From Murinocardiopsis flavida (GTDB lineage: Bacteria; Actinomycetota; Actinomycetes; Streptosporangiales; Streptosporangiaceae): a stretch of DNA of 64,000 nucleotides. The notes beneath the pieces were generated by a model that saw nothing but the letters and a program-made list of their open reading frames with translations, did no database searches and was not told where the DNA came from. This document shows positions 32,980-42,075 of the stretch, in pieces. The stretch's first letter is position 1. Each line of letters opens with the position of its first letter. The position numbers and the translations under genes are program-made. The DNA lies in NCBI RefSeq assembly GCF_003014485.1, contig NZ_PYGA01000030.1:1-64000 (forward strand). Direction: 5' to 3'.

Positions 32980-33846
32980 ATGACAAAGAACAGCACCACC
33001 AGCAGCCCCATCACGGGGGACGTCCTGGTCCTCGGCGCGACCGGCAAGACCGGCCGCCGCGTCACCCGGCGGCTCCGCGACTCCGGCGTGCGCGTCCGCG
33101 CGGCCTCGCGCTCCGGCGAGGTGACGTTCGACTGGACGCGCCCCGCCACCTGGGAGCCCGCGCTCGCAGGCGCCTCGGCCGTGTACCTCGTCCCGCCGGA
33201 CGACCCGGCCCCGATCAAGCAGTTCGCCGCCGACGCGGTTGCGGCGGGCGTGCGCCGCTTCGTGGCGCTGTCGGGGCACGGCATCGACCACATCGCCGGG
33301 GACTTCGGGCAGGGCATGGCGGCGGGCGAGGCCGCGGTCCGCGACTCCGGGGCCGAATGGACCATCCTCCGCCCGAACAACTTCTTCCAGAACTTCGACG
33401 AGGACCTGTGGCACGCCCCGCTGCTGGCCGGGCGCCTCGCGCTGCCGATCGGGGCGGTACCCGAACCGTTCGTGAGCACCGAGGACATCGCGGAGGTCGC
33501 CGCGGCGGCGCTCACCGGCGACGGGCACGCCGGGCGCGTGTACGTGCTGTCCGGGCCGCGCGGGCTGACCTTCGCCGAGGCGGTGGCGACGATCGCCGGA
33601 GCGTCCGGCCGGGCCATCCGCTACGAAGAGCTGTCACCCGAGGCGTACCGGGCCGAACTGCGCGCCGAAGGGGTGCCGGAGGCGTTCGTGACCGCACTGG
33701 ACACGCAGTTCGCCCTGCACCGCGAAGGGCACTCGGCCGAACCGGGCGACGGCGTCCGCCAAGCCCTCGGCCGCGCCCCGGCAGACCTCGCCCCCTGGGC
33801 CCGCCGCATCGCCGCAACGGGCGTGTGGTCCCCGCCCGCGGGCTGA
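32980..33846 (+). CDS. NmrA-type NAD(P)-binding protein, paralogue
   Basis: A 288-residue NmrA-like reductase. The dinucleotide motif is VLVLGATGKTGRRVTRRL, followed by VRRFVALSGHGIDHIAG and WTILRPNNFFQNFDED. It shares the segment VTFDWTRPATWEPALAG with the 30887-31735 protein, indicating duplication around the AraC gene. It is divergent from AraC, a common layout for an inducible oxidoreductase sensing small electrophiles or quinones. The actual substrate is unknown. Confidence 0.88.
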   Translation: MTKNSTTSSPITGDVLVLGATGKTGRRVTRRLRDSGVRVRAASRSGEVTFDWTRPATWEPALAGASAVYLVPPDDPAPIKQFAADAVAAGVRRFVALSGHGIDHIAGDFGQGMAAGEAAVRDSGAEWTILRPNNFFQNFDEDLWHAPLLAGRLALPIGAVPEPFVSTEDIAEVAAAALTGDGHAGRVYVLSGPRGLTFAEAVATIAGASGRAIRYEELSPEAYRAELRAEGVPEAFVTALDTQFALHREGHSAEPGDGVRQALGRAPADLAPWARRIAATGVWSPPAG

Positions 33847-33955
33847 CCACGCCGGGGCGACGGCGCGCTTCCGGTGACCGTGGGCGGAGGGCGGGCTACC
33901 GTCGCGGCAGCTCCCCCTTCACCCGCGCCACCGGAGCCTTGAAAGGGCCGCCCCG

Positions 33956-35002
33956 TCAGGCCGGGTATGACTCGACCTCGGTCGCCTTGACGCCGGCCCA
34001 CACTGCGTCGCCGGGCGACAGGCTGAGGTCGGCGAGTGCGGCGGGGGTGATGTCGGCCGACATCGGCAGCTCGCCGTCGAGGTGCACACGGACCTGGTCG
34101 CCGAAGCGCTCGATGCCGTCGATGGTCATCCGCCACACGTTGCGCGGGCTGCCGTCGGGCCGTTCCCGGTACAGGGCCACCGCGCGGGGCGGGAACGCGA
34201 CGAACACGTCGCCTTCGGTCTCCTCGTGCAGCGCGACCCGCGCCTCCCCGGCTTCGACCCGGACCTCGCTCCGCTCGGCGTTGCCCCGGTACAGGTTGAG
34301 CCCCACGAGCCGGGCGACGTACTCGGTGCGGGGGCGGCGCGCGACGTCGGCCGGTGCGCCGTACTGCACGACGGCGCCGTCCTCGATCACGGTGACCTTG
34401 TCGGCCAGCACCATCGCGTCCAACGGGTCGTGGGTGACGACCACGGTCGCGCCGTCGAAGTCGCGCAGGTGGCGGCGCAGGTGGGAGCGGACGGTGAGGC
34501 GGGTGTGGGCGTCGAGCGCGGAGAGGGGTTCGTCCAGCAGCAGCAGCCGCGGACGTACGGCGAGGGCGCGGGCGAGGGCGACCCGCTGCGCCTGGCCGCC
34601 CGACAGGGTGGCGGGACGGGCCGCGGCGTGCTCACGCAGCCCCATGCGGTCCAGGAGCGCCGCGGCCTCGCGGCGGGCCCGCCGCGCGTCGACGCCGTGG
34701 CAGCGGGGGCCGAACGCGACGTTCTCCACCGCGCTCATGTGGCCGAACAGCAGGTAGTCCTGGAACACCATCCCGATGGGCCGCCGCTCGGTGGGGGTCG
34801 TGGTGATGTCCTCGCCTTCGAGCACGACGCCGCCCGCGGACATGGGGGCGAGCCCGGCGAGCGCCCGCAGCGCAGTGGACTTGCCCGCCCCGTTGGGGCC
34901 GAGCAGGGCGAGGACCTCGCCCCGCTGGACCGCGAGTTCGGCGTCCAGGCGGAAGCCCGGCCGGTCGACCACCAGGTGCGCCCGCAGGCTCGGCGCGCTC
35001 AC
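33956..35002 (-). CDS. modC: Molybdate ABC transporter ATPase
   Basis: A 348-residue cytoplasmic ATPase. Walker A GPNGAGKST, Q-loop (GMVFQDYLLF), signature LSGGQAQR, Walker B LLLLDEP and H-loop VTHD are all intact. The C-terminal TOBE domain (about 255-345) fits molybdate-type regulation. Its GTG start at 35002-35000 overlaps the modB stop in a GTGA. Last gene of the mod operon. Confidence 0.92.
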   Translation of the reverse strand: MSAPSLRAHLVVDRPGFRLDAELAVQRGEVLALLGPNGAGKSTALRALAGLAPMSAGGVVLEGEDITTTPTERRPIGMVFQDYLLFGHMSAVENVAFGPRCHGVDARRARREAAALLDRMGLREHAAARPATLSGGQAQRVALARALAVRPRLLLLDEPLSALDAHTRLTVRSHLRRHLRDFDGATVVVTHDPLDAMVLADKVTVIEDGAVVQYGAPADVARRPRTEYVARLVGLNLYRGNAERSEVRVEAGEARVALHEETEGDVFVAFPPRAVALYRERPDGSPRNVWRMTIDGIERFGDQVRVHLDGELPMSADITPAALADLSLSPGDAVWAGVKATEVESYPA

Positions 35003-35835
35003 AGGGCGCCCACCCACCGCTCGCGGAGGCTGACCAGGATCAGCAGCGACACGAGGAGCAGGACGAGGCTGAGCACGATGGCGGACTCCGGGTCGGTCTG
35101 CATGGCGAGGTAGACCGCGATGGGCATGGTCTGCGTTCGGCCGGGGAAGTTGCCGGCGAAGGTGATCGTCGCTCCGAACTCCCCGAGGGCGCGCGCCCAG
35201 CACAGCACCGCCCCCGCCGCCACCCCCGGCAGCACCATGGGCAGGGTGATCCGGCGGAAGACGGTGACGCGGGTGGCGCCGAGGGTCGCCGCCGCCTCCT
35301 CGTAGCGGCGGTCGGCGCCGCGCAGCGCCCCTTCGACGCTGATCACCAGGAACGGCATCGCGACGAACACCTGCGCGGCGACGACCGCAGCGGGGGTGAA
35401 GGGCATCGTGTAGCCGAACCAGGCGTCGAGGTACTGCCCGACGACCCCGCGGCGGCCCAGCGCGAGCAGCAGCGCGACACCCCCCACGACGGGCGGGATG
35501 ACCATGGGCACCGTGACCAGCGCGCGCACGACGCGGCGGCCGGGGAACGCGGCGCGGGCCAGCAGCCACGCCAGCGGCACACCGAGAACGAGGGCGATGG
35601 CCGTGGCGAGTGTCGCGGTCCCCAGCGAGAGGAGGAGGGCGCCGCGGATCTCGGGCATCAGCAGCCGGGTGCCGAGCGTCGACCACGGCGCGCGGATCAG
35701 CAGTCCCGCGAACGGCAGCACCAGGAAGGCGATCCCCACGACCGCGGGGACGACCAGCAGCCACGGAAAGCGCCCGGCGCCCACGCGAGGGGCGCGCTCC
35801 CGAGCGGCGCCCTGGCGGGACGGTACCGGGGTCAC
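34999..35835 (-). CDS. modB: Molybdate ABC transporter permease
   Basis: A 278-residue permease with about six membrane helices. The EAA loop reads YEEAAATLGATRVTVFRRIT followed by LPMVLPG, and the C-terminal segment WARALGEFGATITFAGN is the ModB hallmark. It forms the homodimeric channel with ModC. GTG start at 35835. Confidence 0.93.
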   Translation of the reverse strand: MTPVPSRQGAARERAPRVGAGRFPWLLVVPAVVGIAFLVLPFAGLLIRAPWSTLGTRLLMPEIRGALLLSLGTATLATAIALVLGVPLAWLLARAAFPGRRVVRALVTVPMVIPPVVGGVALLLALGRRGVVGQYLDAWFGYTMPFTPAAVVAAQVFVAMPFLVISVEGALRGADRRYEEAAATLGATRVTVFRRITLPMVLPGVAAGAVLCWARALGEFGATITFAGNFPGRTQTMPIAVYLAMQTDPESAIVLSLVLLLVSLLILVSLRERWVGAL

Positions 35836-35893
35836 GGGCTGCGCTCCGCACCGGCGACCGGGGCGGGGACGGCCACGAGAGGGGTCCTCGGCG

Positions 35894-36697
35894 TCACGGC
35901 GCGCGGAATCCGGCGTCGGTCAGGACCTTTGTCCCCGTGTCGGAGGTGGTCAGCGCGATCCACTCGGCGGCGAGGTCGGCCTCTGGCGCGTCCTTCAGCG
36001 GCGCGATCGGGTAGTCGTTGACGGCGTGCTCCGATTCGGGGAACGCGATGCCCTTCACCTTGTCGCCCGCTGCGATCACGTCGGTCTTGTAGACGAGCGC
36101 CGCGTCGACCTCACCCAGCTCGACCTTTGTCATGGCCGCCTTGACGTCCTCCTCCTCGGTGACGGGGGTGATCTCGACACCGGTCTCGGCCATGACCTTC
36201 TCGGCAGCGGAGCCGCAGGGCACCTCGGCCGCGCACAGCGCGACCTTGGTGTTCTCGGCGGCGAGGTCGTCGAGTTCCTGAATGTCGGCGGGGTTGTCGG
36301 GCGGGACCGCGATCTCCAGGGTGTTCTGCGCGAACACCGTCGGCTCGCCCTCGGCGTCGCCTTCGTCGGCGACGAGGTCCATGTTCGCCGGGTTCGCCGA
36401 GGCGAAGACGTCGGCCGGCGCGCCCTCGTTGATCTGCTGGGCGAGTTCGGAGCTGCCGCCGAAGTTGAACTCCACGGTGACGCCGGGGTTGTCGGTCTCG
36501 AACCGCTTCTTGAGGGTGGTGAATGACTCGGTGAGCGAGGCGGCCGCGAACACCGTGAGGGTCCGCGTCTCGGCGCCGCCGGAACCGCCGCCCTGCCCGC
36601 CGTCCTCGACCTGGCCGCAGGCCGCTGCCGCCAGCAGGCCCACAGCGGCGATCGCCGCGCCGATCACCTGTGTCCGTGCCCCGCGGGGTCTAGGCAT
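35894..36697 (-). CDS. modA: Molybdate-binding lipoprotein
   Basis: A 267-residue binding protein. The signal peptide ends in LLAAAAC (lipidated Cys27), then a Gly-rich spacer. The mature part has LTVFAAASLTESFTTLKKRF and FNFGGSSELAQQINEGAPAD, the oxyanion-binding features of ModA. VYKTDVIAAGDKV and a YPIAPLK segment complete the family pattern. It binds molybdate or tungstate outside the membrane. It overlaps the upstream HTH-molbindin gene by 8 bases. Confidence 0.94.
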   Translation of the reverse strand: MPRPRGARTQVIGAAIAAVGLLAAAACGQVEDGGQGGGSGGAETRTLTVFAAASLTESFTTLKKRFETDNPGVTVEFNFGGSSELAQQINEGAPADVFASANPANMDLVADEGDAEGEPTVFAQNTLEIAVPPDNPADIQELDDLAAENTKVALCAAEVPCGSAAEKVMAETGVEITPVTEEEDVKAAMTKVELGEVDAALVYKTDVIAAGDKVKGIAFPESEHAVNDYPIAPLKDAPEADLAAEWIALTTSDTGTKVLTDAGFRAP

Positions 36698-37100
36698 GGC
36701 GGGCTCCCGTTGCGTCGCCGGTCTCCACGACGACGTTGGTCGACTTGACGATGGCGGTCGCCGGCGCGCCGACCTCCAGGCCGAGGTCGTCGGCCGCCTC
36801 ACGGCTCATCAGGGAGACGACCCGGTGCGGGCCCGCCTGGATCTCCACGTGCGCCATGACGCCGTCGCGGATCACGTTGGTGACGAGCCCGCTGAAGCGG
36901 TTGCGCGCCGAGGAGGACTGCCGGGCGGGGTCCTCGTGGGCGCCGCTGCGCATGAACGCCGCGAGGTCGACGCCCTTGACCTGGCGGTGGCCGTTCGGCC
37001 CGCGATCGGCGGCGAGCCGGCCGGAGTCGACCCACCGCCGGACGGTGTCGCCGCTGACGTCGAGCAACTCGGCGATCTCACTGATTCGGAAAATCGACAC
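36690..37100 (-). CDS. HTH-molbindin (excisionase-type HTH + TOBE)
   Basis: A 136-residue fusion. Residues 1-50 are a MerR/excisionase-like HTH (FRISEIAELLDVSGDTVRRW). Residues 66-132 are a single TOBE/Mop domain (NRFSGLVTNVIRDGVMAHVE, IVKSTNVVVETG) that binds molybdate. It is the likely molybdate-responsive regulator or store for the downstream modABC. The GTG at 37100 is chosen because TATATG lies just upstream with no ribosome-binding site, suggesting a leaderless transcript. First gene of the operon. Confidence 0.88.
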   Translation of the reverse strand: MSIFRISEIAELLDVSGDTVRRWVDSGRLAADRGPNGHRQVKGVDLAAFMRSGAHEDPARQSSSARNRFSGLVTNVIRDGVMAHVEIQAGPHRVVSLMSREAADDLGLEVGAPATAIVKSTNVVVETGDATGARHA

Positions 37101-37277
37101 AAGGAGACCATATACCTGGCAAACACGAATGCGAACCGTCATTCGGGTAGGCATTCGCGAAGTTTCCCCGATGCCCCGCACCGCCGGGACCCGGCGGTGC
37201 GGGCCGGGCTCGCTCATCGGCCGCGCACGGGGTAGGAAGGGGCCTGCGTACACGCACCCCCCGGAAGGCAGGGACGA

Positions 37278-38429
37278 ATGGTCGACGTGCTGGTCGTCGG
37301 CGGCGGGATCGCCGGTACCGCCGCCGCTCTCGCGCTCCGCAAGGCGGGCGCCGACGTGGCGGTCCACGAGGCGCACCCCGACAGCGGCGACGACATCGGC
37401 GCGTTCCTGACCCTCGCGGGGAACGGGATGACCGCGCTGGCGCAGTTCGGCGCCGATGCCGAGGTCGCCCGGCACGGCTTCGCGCTGACCGCGATGCGCG
37501 TCAGCGACGCCGGGGGCGCCGAACTCGCCACCTCGCCGCTCGGGCACCCCGGCGACCCGCTCAGCCGGTACCGCTGCCTGCGCCGCGCTGCGCTGTGCCG
37601 CGCGCTGCGCACGGAGGCCCGGCGCCAGGGGATCCCGGTGCACCAGGGACGGCGGCTCAGCACCGCCGTCGAGCGGGCGGACGGCGTCACCGCGGCCTTC
37701 GCTGACGGCAGCACCGCGACCGCCGACCTGCTGGTCGGCGCCGACGGGCTTGGGTCGGCCGTGCGGCCGCTCATCGACCCCGCCACCGTCCCGCGCAGGT
37801 ACGCCGGGCAGAACGTCTTCTACGGCTACGCCACCCGCGCCGACCCGCCGCACGAGCCCGAGCGCATCGAGATGATCCGGGGCAGCGGGTCGTCCTTCGG
37901 CTACGCGGTCTCGCCCGAGGGCGAGACCTCCTGGTTCGCCCGGCTGCCCGGGCCGGAGCTCTCGGCGGCCGCCATCGGCGGCGCCGCGCCCGGCCACTGG
38001 CGGCGGCACCTGCTCGAAGCGCTGGCCGCCGACGCGACCCCCGCCGCCGCCATCGTCGCCGCGACGGACGGCCCCGCCATGGTCACCAACGCCTACGACC
38101 TGCCGGTGGGCGGTGTCTGGCACACCAGGCGGATGGTCGTCATCGGCGACGCCGCCCATGCCGCCTCGCCGGCCACCGGCCAGGGCGCGTCCATGGCGTT
38201 GGAGGACGCCGTGGTGCTGGCGAAGGCGCTGCGCGACGCCGACGGCACGGCCGCGGCGCTCGCGGCGTACGACCGGCGCCGCAGGGACCTGGTCGAAGGG
38301 AACACGCGGCGCAGCGCCCAGCTGACCCGGTCGCCCGCGGGGCGGCCGCCGCCGGACCGGCCGTCAACCACGGGCGACCGGCCCCCGGACCGCCACATCG
38401 CCTGGGACGAACCGCTGCCCTTGGGCTGA
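37278..38429 (+). CDS. FAD-dependent monooxygenase (PHBH-type)
   Basis: A 383-residue group A flavoprotein monooxygenase. It has the Rossmann motif VDVLVVGGGIAGTAAALALR, the DG motif DLLVGADGLGSAVRP and the GD motif MVVIGDAAHAASPATGQGAS. Such enzymes hydroxylate aromatic or polyketide substrates with NAD(P)H and O2. The C-terminal 45 residues are Pro/Arg-rich. It stands alone, divergent from the molybdate operon. The substrate is unknown. Confidence 0.9.
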   Translation: MVDVLVVGGGIAGTAAALALRKAGADVAVHEAHPDSGDDIGAFLTLAGNGMTALAQFGADAEVARHGFALTAMRVSDAGGAELATSPLGHPGDPLSRYRCLRRAALCRALRTEARRQGIPVHQGRRLSTAVERADGVTAAFADGSTATADLLVGADGLGSAVRPLIDPATVPRRYAGQNVFYGYATRADPPHEPERIEMIRGSGSSFGYAVSPEGETSWFARLPGPELSAAAIGGAAPGHWRRHLLEALAADATPAAAIVAATDGPAMVTNAYDLPVGGVWHTRRMVVIGDAAHAASPATGQGASMALEDAVVLAKALRDADGTAAALAAYDRRRRDLVEGNTRRSAQLTRSPAGRPPPDRPSTTGDRPPDRHIAWDEPLPLG

Positions 38430-38518
38430 CCCCCGATGCCCGCCGTTCGGCGGCCAGGGGCCCCGCCATGGCCCGGCGAGCCGATGCGCGCGGCATGGGG
38501 CCCATGGGCGCCGACCTG

Positions 38519-39406
38519 CTACCCCGGGGCCGCCGGGACCCCGGGGAACGCGCGGAGGGTCCGTGGGGGGTGCCCGCCGATCCGCTCGATGGCGTCGGTC
38601 ACCTGGTAGAGGTCGTGCCCCGACCCGATGAGCCGGAAGATCTCCCAGAGCTTCGACAGGTGCTCGACCACGTGCGGATCGCGGTAGATGGCGATCGCGC
38701 GCCGCTCCCAGTCCGCCGGGGAGGCGTCGGTATAGCGCACATCCGCACCGGCCGCCGCGCCGAAGGCCCGCACGATCTCGCCGACGCTCAGGATCTCGCC
38801 GGTGAGCAGGCAGACGGGGTCAACGTCGAGAGCGGGGTCGGCGAGGATCCCGGCGGCGACCCCCGCGACGTCGGCCGCCGCGACGAGGGGGACCACGGTC
38901 TCGGGGGAGCCCAGCGGGAGCGCGAGTTCCCGGCCGCCGCCGGCGGCCAGCACGACGGCCAGGTTCTCGAAGAACACGGCGGCGCGCAGGTGCACCGCGC
39001 CGACCCCGGCCCAGTCGAAGACCTGCTCCGACAACCAGTGCTGCCGCATGTGCGGGGTGGGGGCATCGGGGCCCGCCGCGAGTTGCGACACGTTGACCAG
39101 CCGCTCGACACCGCACTCGCGTGCCGCGACCGCGACGGCGCCGGTGGCGTCGAGGAGGCCGTCGGTCACCGGGTAGGTGAAGAACACGCGGCGCACGCCG
39201 TCGAACGCGGGCAGCACCGAGGAGATCTCGCGGAGGTCGCCGACGACGACCTCGGCCCCCAGCCCGCGCAGCCGATCGGCGCGGTCGTCATCGGTGTGCA
39301 CGAACGCCCGGACGTCGTATCCGCGTCGCAGGAGCAGTTCGGCGACGGTCCGGCCGGTGGAGCCCTGCGTGCCGCCTGCCGCCCCCGTGACCAGAATCGG
39401 GTCCAT
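38519..39406 (-). CDS. NmrA-type NAD(P)-binding protein
   Basis: A 295-residue NmrA-like protein, more distant from the two at 30887 and 32980. The glycine motif is ILVTGAAGGTQGSTGRTVAE, then AFVHTDDDRADRLRGLGAEV and VVGDL. It ends with an Asp/Trp-rich substrate region (YTDASPADWERRAIAIYRDP). It probably acts with the adjacent saccharopine-dehydrogenase-like gene 4 bases upstream, as one operon. Confidence 0.87.
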   Translation of the reverse strand: MDPILVTGAAGGTQGSTGRTVAELLLRRGYDVRAFVHTDDDRADRLRGLGAEVVVGDLREISSVLPAFDGVRRVFFTYPVTDGLLDATGAVAVAARECGVERLVNVSQLAAGPDAPTPHMRQHWLSEQVFDWAGVGAVHLRAAVFFENLAVVLAAGGGRELALPLGSPETVVPLVAAADVAGVAAGILADPALDVDPVCLLTGEILSVGEIVRAFGAAAGADVRYTDASPADWERRAIAIYRDPHVVEHLSKLWEIFRLIGSGHDLYQVTDAIERIGGHPPRTLRAFPGVPAAPG

Positions 39407-39410
39407 GGGG

Positions 39411-40451
39411 TCACCCCTTCTGGGTCGGAAGGTCGACGGTGAACGCGCCGAGCCGTTCGAGCGTGCGGAGGAACGGCCCCGCGGGGAACGCCTCGGCCGA
39501 GCTCAGGACACCGCCTGTGGCGGGGCCCTCGCCGCCCGCGAGCCGCTCCGCCCCCTCGACCGAGGCCAGGGCCGCCGCGCGCCAGAGGTCGGCACCCGTG
39601 ATCCGCCCGCGTGCACCGGCAGGGCCGGCGACGGCATCGACCGCGACGGTGAACTCGGATCGTGCCCGCGCCTCGGTGTCGATGTGCTCGCTGGTGAAGA
39701 CGTGCTCCTCCTCGAAGGTCGCGGCGGTGAGCAGCAGGTCGACGTTGCGCGCGGCGACGTGGCGCGGGATGGTCACGATCTCGCACGAGGGGAACGGCGC
39801 GATCATCGTCCGCGGGCCGATGGGCGGCGGGAAGGCGAACACAGAGTTGCGCGGCTCGACGTACCCCACATGCTGGACGCCGTCGCTGAAGGTGATCCGC
39901 TCGGTCTCGGCGAACAACTGCGCCGCGGTGTCCTTGGCGGCGGTGGTGAGCCGCCACCCGCTGACCGCGTAGGCCACGACGACACGCTCGATGTCGGAGA
40001 GGCCGTCGGCCACGGCGGACGCGAGGAGGTCGCCGAGCCCGCCGTAGAAGCTCAGGCCGGGGACCACGACCACACCGGCGTCGCGGGCGGGCCCCTGGAA
40101 GTCGTCGAACAGGTGCTTGACGTGGTGCGACTCGACGGCGTGGTCGATGTAGTGGCAGCCGGCCCCGATGGCGGCCGCTGCGACCGGGGCGCCCGTGATG
40201 GAGAACGGTCCGGCGCAGTTGACGATGACGGCCGCGCGCTCTGCGAGCGCGCGCAGCGCCGACGGGTCGTCCAACGGCGCCGGGTGCGTATGGACGCGCT
40301 GCGGATCGGCGAGTTCGACGGACATGGCCGCGAGGGCCGCGGCGTCGCGGCCGGCAAGGACGACGTCGTGGCCCCGGGAGAGGAGTTCGCCGGCCACCAG
40401 GCGGCCGGTGTGCCCCGTGGCCCCGTAGATGGCGATGAGAGGTGTGGTCAC
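39411..40451 (-). CDS. Saccharopine-dehydrogenase-like NAD(P)-binding protein
   Basis: A 346-residue protein. The N-terminal Rossmann fold has AIYGATGHTGRLVAGELLSR and DVVLAGRD, then VIVNCAGPFSITGAPVAAAA and GCHYIDHAVE, the pattern of the SCCPDH-like trans-acting enoyl reductase group. Substrate unknown. It is first in a two-gene unit with the NmrA gene and is preceded by an AT-rich palindromic operator. Confidence 0.88.
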   Translation of the reverse strand: MTTPLIAIYGATGHTGRLVAGELLSRGHDVVLAGRDAAALAAMSVELADPQRVHTHPAPLDDPSALRALAERAAVIVNCAGPFSITGAPVAAAAIGAGCHYIDHAVESHHVKHLFDDFQGPARDAGVVVVPGLSFYGGLGDLLASAVADGLSDIERVVVAYAVSGWRLTTAAKDTAAQLFAETERITFSDGVQHVGYVEPRNSVFAFPPPIGPRTMIAPFPSCEIVTIPRHVAARNVDLLLTAATFEEEHVFTSEHIDTEARARSEFTVAVDAVAGPAGARGRITGADLWRAAALASVEGAERLAGGEGPATGGVLSSAEAFPAGPFLRTLERLGAFTVDLPTQKG

Positions 40452-40489
40452 GAGCCGCCCGCTTCCCTATCGCAGAATCTGCATGATTA

Positions 40490-40505
40490 TCGAACGTATA
40501 TTCGA
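40490..40505 (-). promoter_or_regulatory. Palindromic operator upstream of the saccharopine-like gene
   Basis: TCGAACGTATATTCGA (40490-40505): arms TCGAA and TTCGA around a 6-base centre. It is AT-rich relative to its surroundings. The form suits a TetR- or MarR-type dimer; no such gene is adjacent. Confidence 0.55.
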
Positions 40506-40712
40506 ACATGACGCCCGTCAAGGATTGGGCCGCATCAGGCCAATTGGCGGGCCGTCGTCCCGAGTGCGCCTCACACGACGGCATTTCCGCCGCCCGGAGC
40601 GCCCGGCCGTCGCCCCGGCGGGCGCGACCGCCACGCACGCGGCATGGAGGAGCGGCCACGCCAGGGGGCCGCCCGCGCCGTACTCGGCAGCGGCGGCCGA
40701 ACCGCGCCCGCC

Positions 40713-41543
40713 TCAGGCGGCGCCGCAGCGGGCGAAGAACCCCCGGGTGGCGGTGTCACCCGGCGTCTGGGTGAGGATGTAGCCGCCCGGTTCCGCGACC
40801 GGCCGCAGGAGCGCGAAGGCCAGCCTGAACGCGGCGCCATCGGCGCCGGCATCCGCGACGTCCACCGTCGTCGGCGCGAAGTCCGCCACGGCCCGGCACC
40901 GCCACCAATGCGCGGCGTCAGGACGCTCTGCCGCGAGGAGCCCGACGATCTCGGCCGCGCGCGGGTCGTCGGGCTCGTGCCCGGTCGCGGCGCGGAACTG
41001 CCGGTAGAGGCCGCGCAGCAGTGGTCCGCCGCCGATCAGCCGACGCCCGTCCCCGGCGTCGGACGCCAGCCGGAGCAGCAGGTTGCGCCGCGCCTGCGGG
41101 GCGTCGCCCGGGTCGCCCCAGAACCGGCGGTACGCGGCGTTGCTCGCGAGGATGTCCAGCCGCGCGTCGAGGACGAGGGCGGGGGTAGTCGGCCACGCGT
41201 CGATGAGGTCCTGTGTCGCCGCCCCAACAGCGGCACCGCCCTCCTGCCCGAGAGGCGTGGCGGTTCGGAAGCCCGCCAGCGACAGGGCGTGCCGATGCGC
41301 GTCCGGCGCCATGCGCAGCGCGCGGCACACCGCGTCGATGACCTGCCGCGAGGTCGTCACCCGCCCCTGCTCCAGCCAGGTGTACCAGGCGACGCTGACT
41401 CCGGAGAGGGCGGCGACCTCCTCGCGGCGCAGCCCGGGCGCGCGCCGCCTGCCGCCGCCGTCGAGACCGACGTCTCGGGGCGCGACCTGCGCACGCGCGG
41501 CGCGCAGGTGCGCGCCGAGCTCCCGCCGGAGTGCCATGTCCAT
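40713..41543 (-). CDS. MmyB-like XRE regulator
   Basis: A 276-residue regulator. The N-terminal HTH contains the MmyB signature RRRAPGLRREEVAALSGVSV followed by AWYTWLEQGR. The C-terminal PAS-like ligand domain begins near TPALVLDARLDILASNAAYR and ends with GGYILTQTPGDTATRGFF. ATG 41543 follows AGGAT; ATG 41537 is also possible. It is divergent from a VOC gene across a 25-bp palindrome and probably represses it. Confidence 0.9.
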   Translation of the reverse strand: MDMALRRELGAHLRAARAQVAPRDVGLDGGGRRRAPGLRREEVAALSGVSVAWYTWLEQGRVTTSRQVIDAVCRALRMAPDAHRHALSLAGFRTATPLGQEGGAAVGAATQDLIDAWPTTPALVLDARLDILASNAAYRRFWGDPGDAPQARRNLLLRLASDAGDGRRLIGGGPLLRGLYRQFRAATGHEPDDPRAAEIVGLLAAERPDAAHWWRCRAVADFAPTTVDVADAGADGAAFRLAFALLRPVAEPGGYILTQTPGDTATRGFFARCGAA

Positions 41544-41588
41544 GGTGCGGATCCTATGAGTCCGCGTCACACCATGAACGGTGGACTG

Positions 41589-41613
41589 CCTGCCGCCGCC
41601 GCGCGGCGGCAGG
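41589..41613. promoter_or_regulatory. 25-bp palindrome between MmyB-like and VOC genes
   Basis: CCTGCCGCCGC (41589-41599) and its perfect complement (41603-41613) around CGC, within the 78-bp divergent gap. It is a likely operator. Confidence 0.6.
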
Positions 41614-41621
41614 CTGCCGCC

Positions 41622-42056
41622 ATGACACGACAGCACGACGCCCCGCAGGTGTGGCGTACCCGGAACGACTCCAGCGGCCGCACGGAACCGCGCGTCCTCA
41701 TCCGGGTGTTCCTGGCGCCCGACGGGCTCGACACCGGGATCGCGTTCTACGAGCGCCTCCAGGACACCGAGGCCGACGCGCGGTTCTCGTTCCCCGCGGC
41801 GCGGCTGCGCCTGGCGGTGGTCGGCGCGTTCCTGCTCATCGCGGGCACCGACGAGGCGCTTGCCCCGTTCCGCAGTACCACCGGCACCCTGCTGGTGGCC
41901 GACGTCCGGCCGTACTACGACCGCCTCGTCGCCGAGGGCGCGGAGATCGTCTTCCCCTTGCAGGAGGTGCCGACCGGTGCGGGGTTCAACGCGCGCCACC
42001 CCGACGGCACCGTGGTCGAGTACGTCCATCACCGACCCGCCCCCGACGGCAGCTGA
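41622..42056 (+). CDS. VOC/glyoxalase-fold protein
   Basis: A 144-residue protein. A single vicinal-oxygen-chelate domain spans about 25-138: VLIRVFLAPDGLDTGIAFYE, LLIAGTDEALAPFRSTTGTL and FNARHPDGTVVEYVHHRP. The segment HPDGTVVEYV supplies the usual Glu ligand. It could be a resistance, dioxygenase or binding protein. Regulation by the divergent MmyB-like gene is likely. Confidence 0.82.
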   Translation: MTRQHDAPQVWRTRNDSSGRTEPRVLIRVFLAPDGLDTGIAFYERLQDTEADARFSFPAARLRLAVVGAFLLIAGTDEALAPFRSTTGTLLVADVRPYYDRLVAEGAEIVFPLQEVPTGAGFNARHPDGTVVEYVHHRPAPDGS

Positions 42057-42075
42057 CGGCGGCCGGGCCCCGCTG

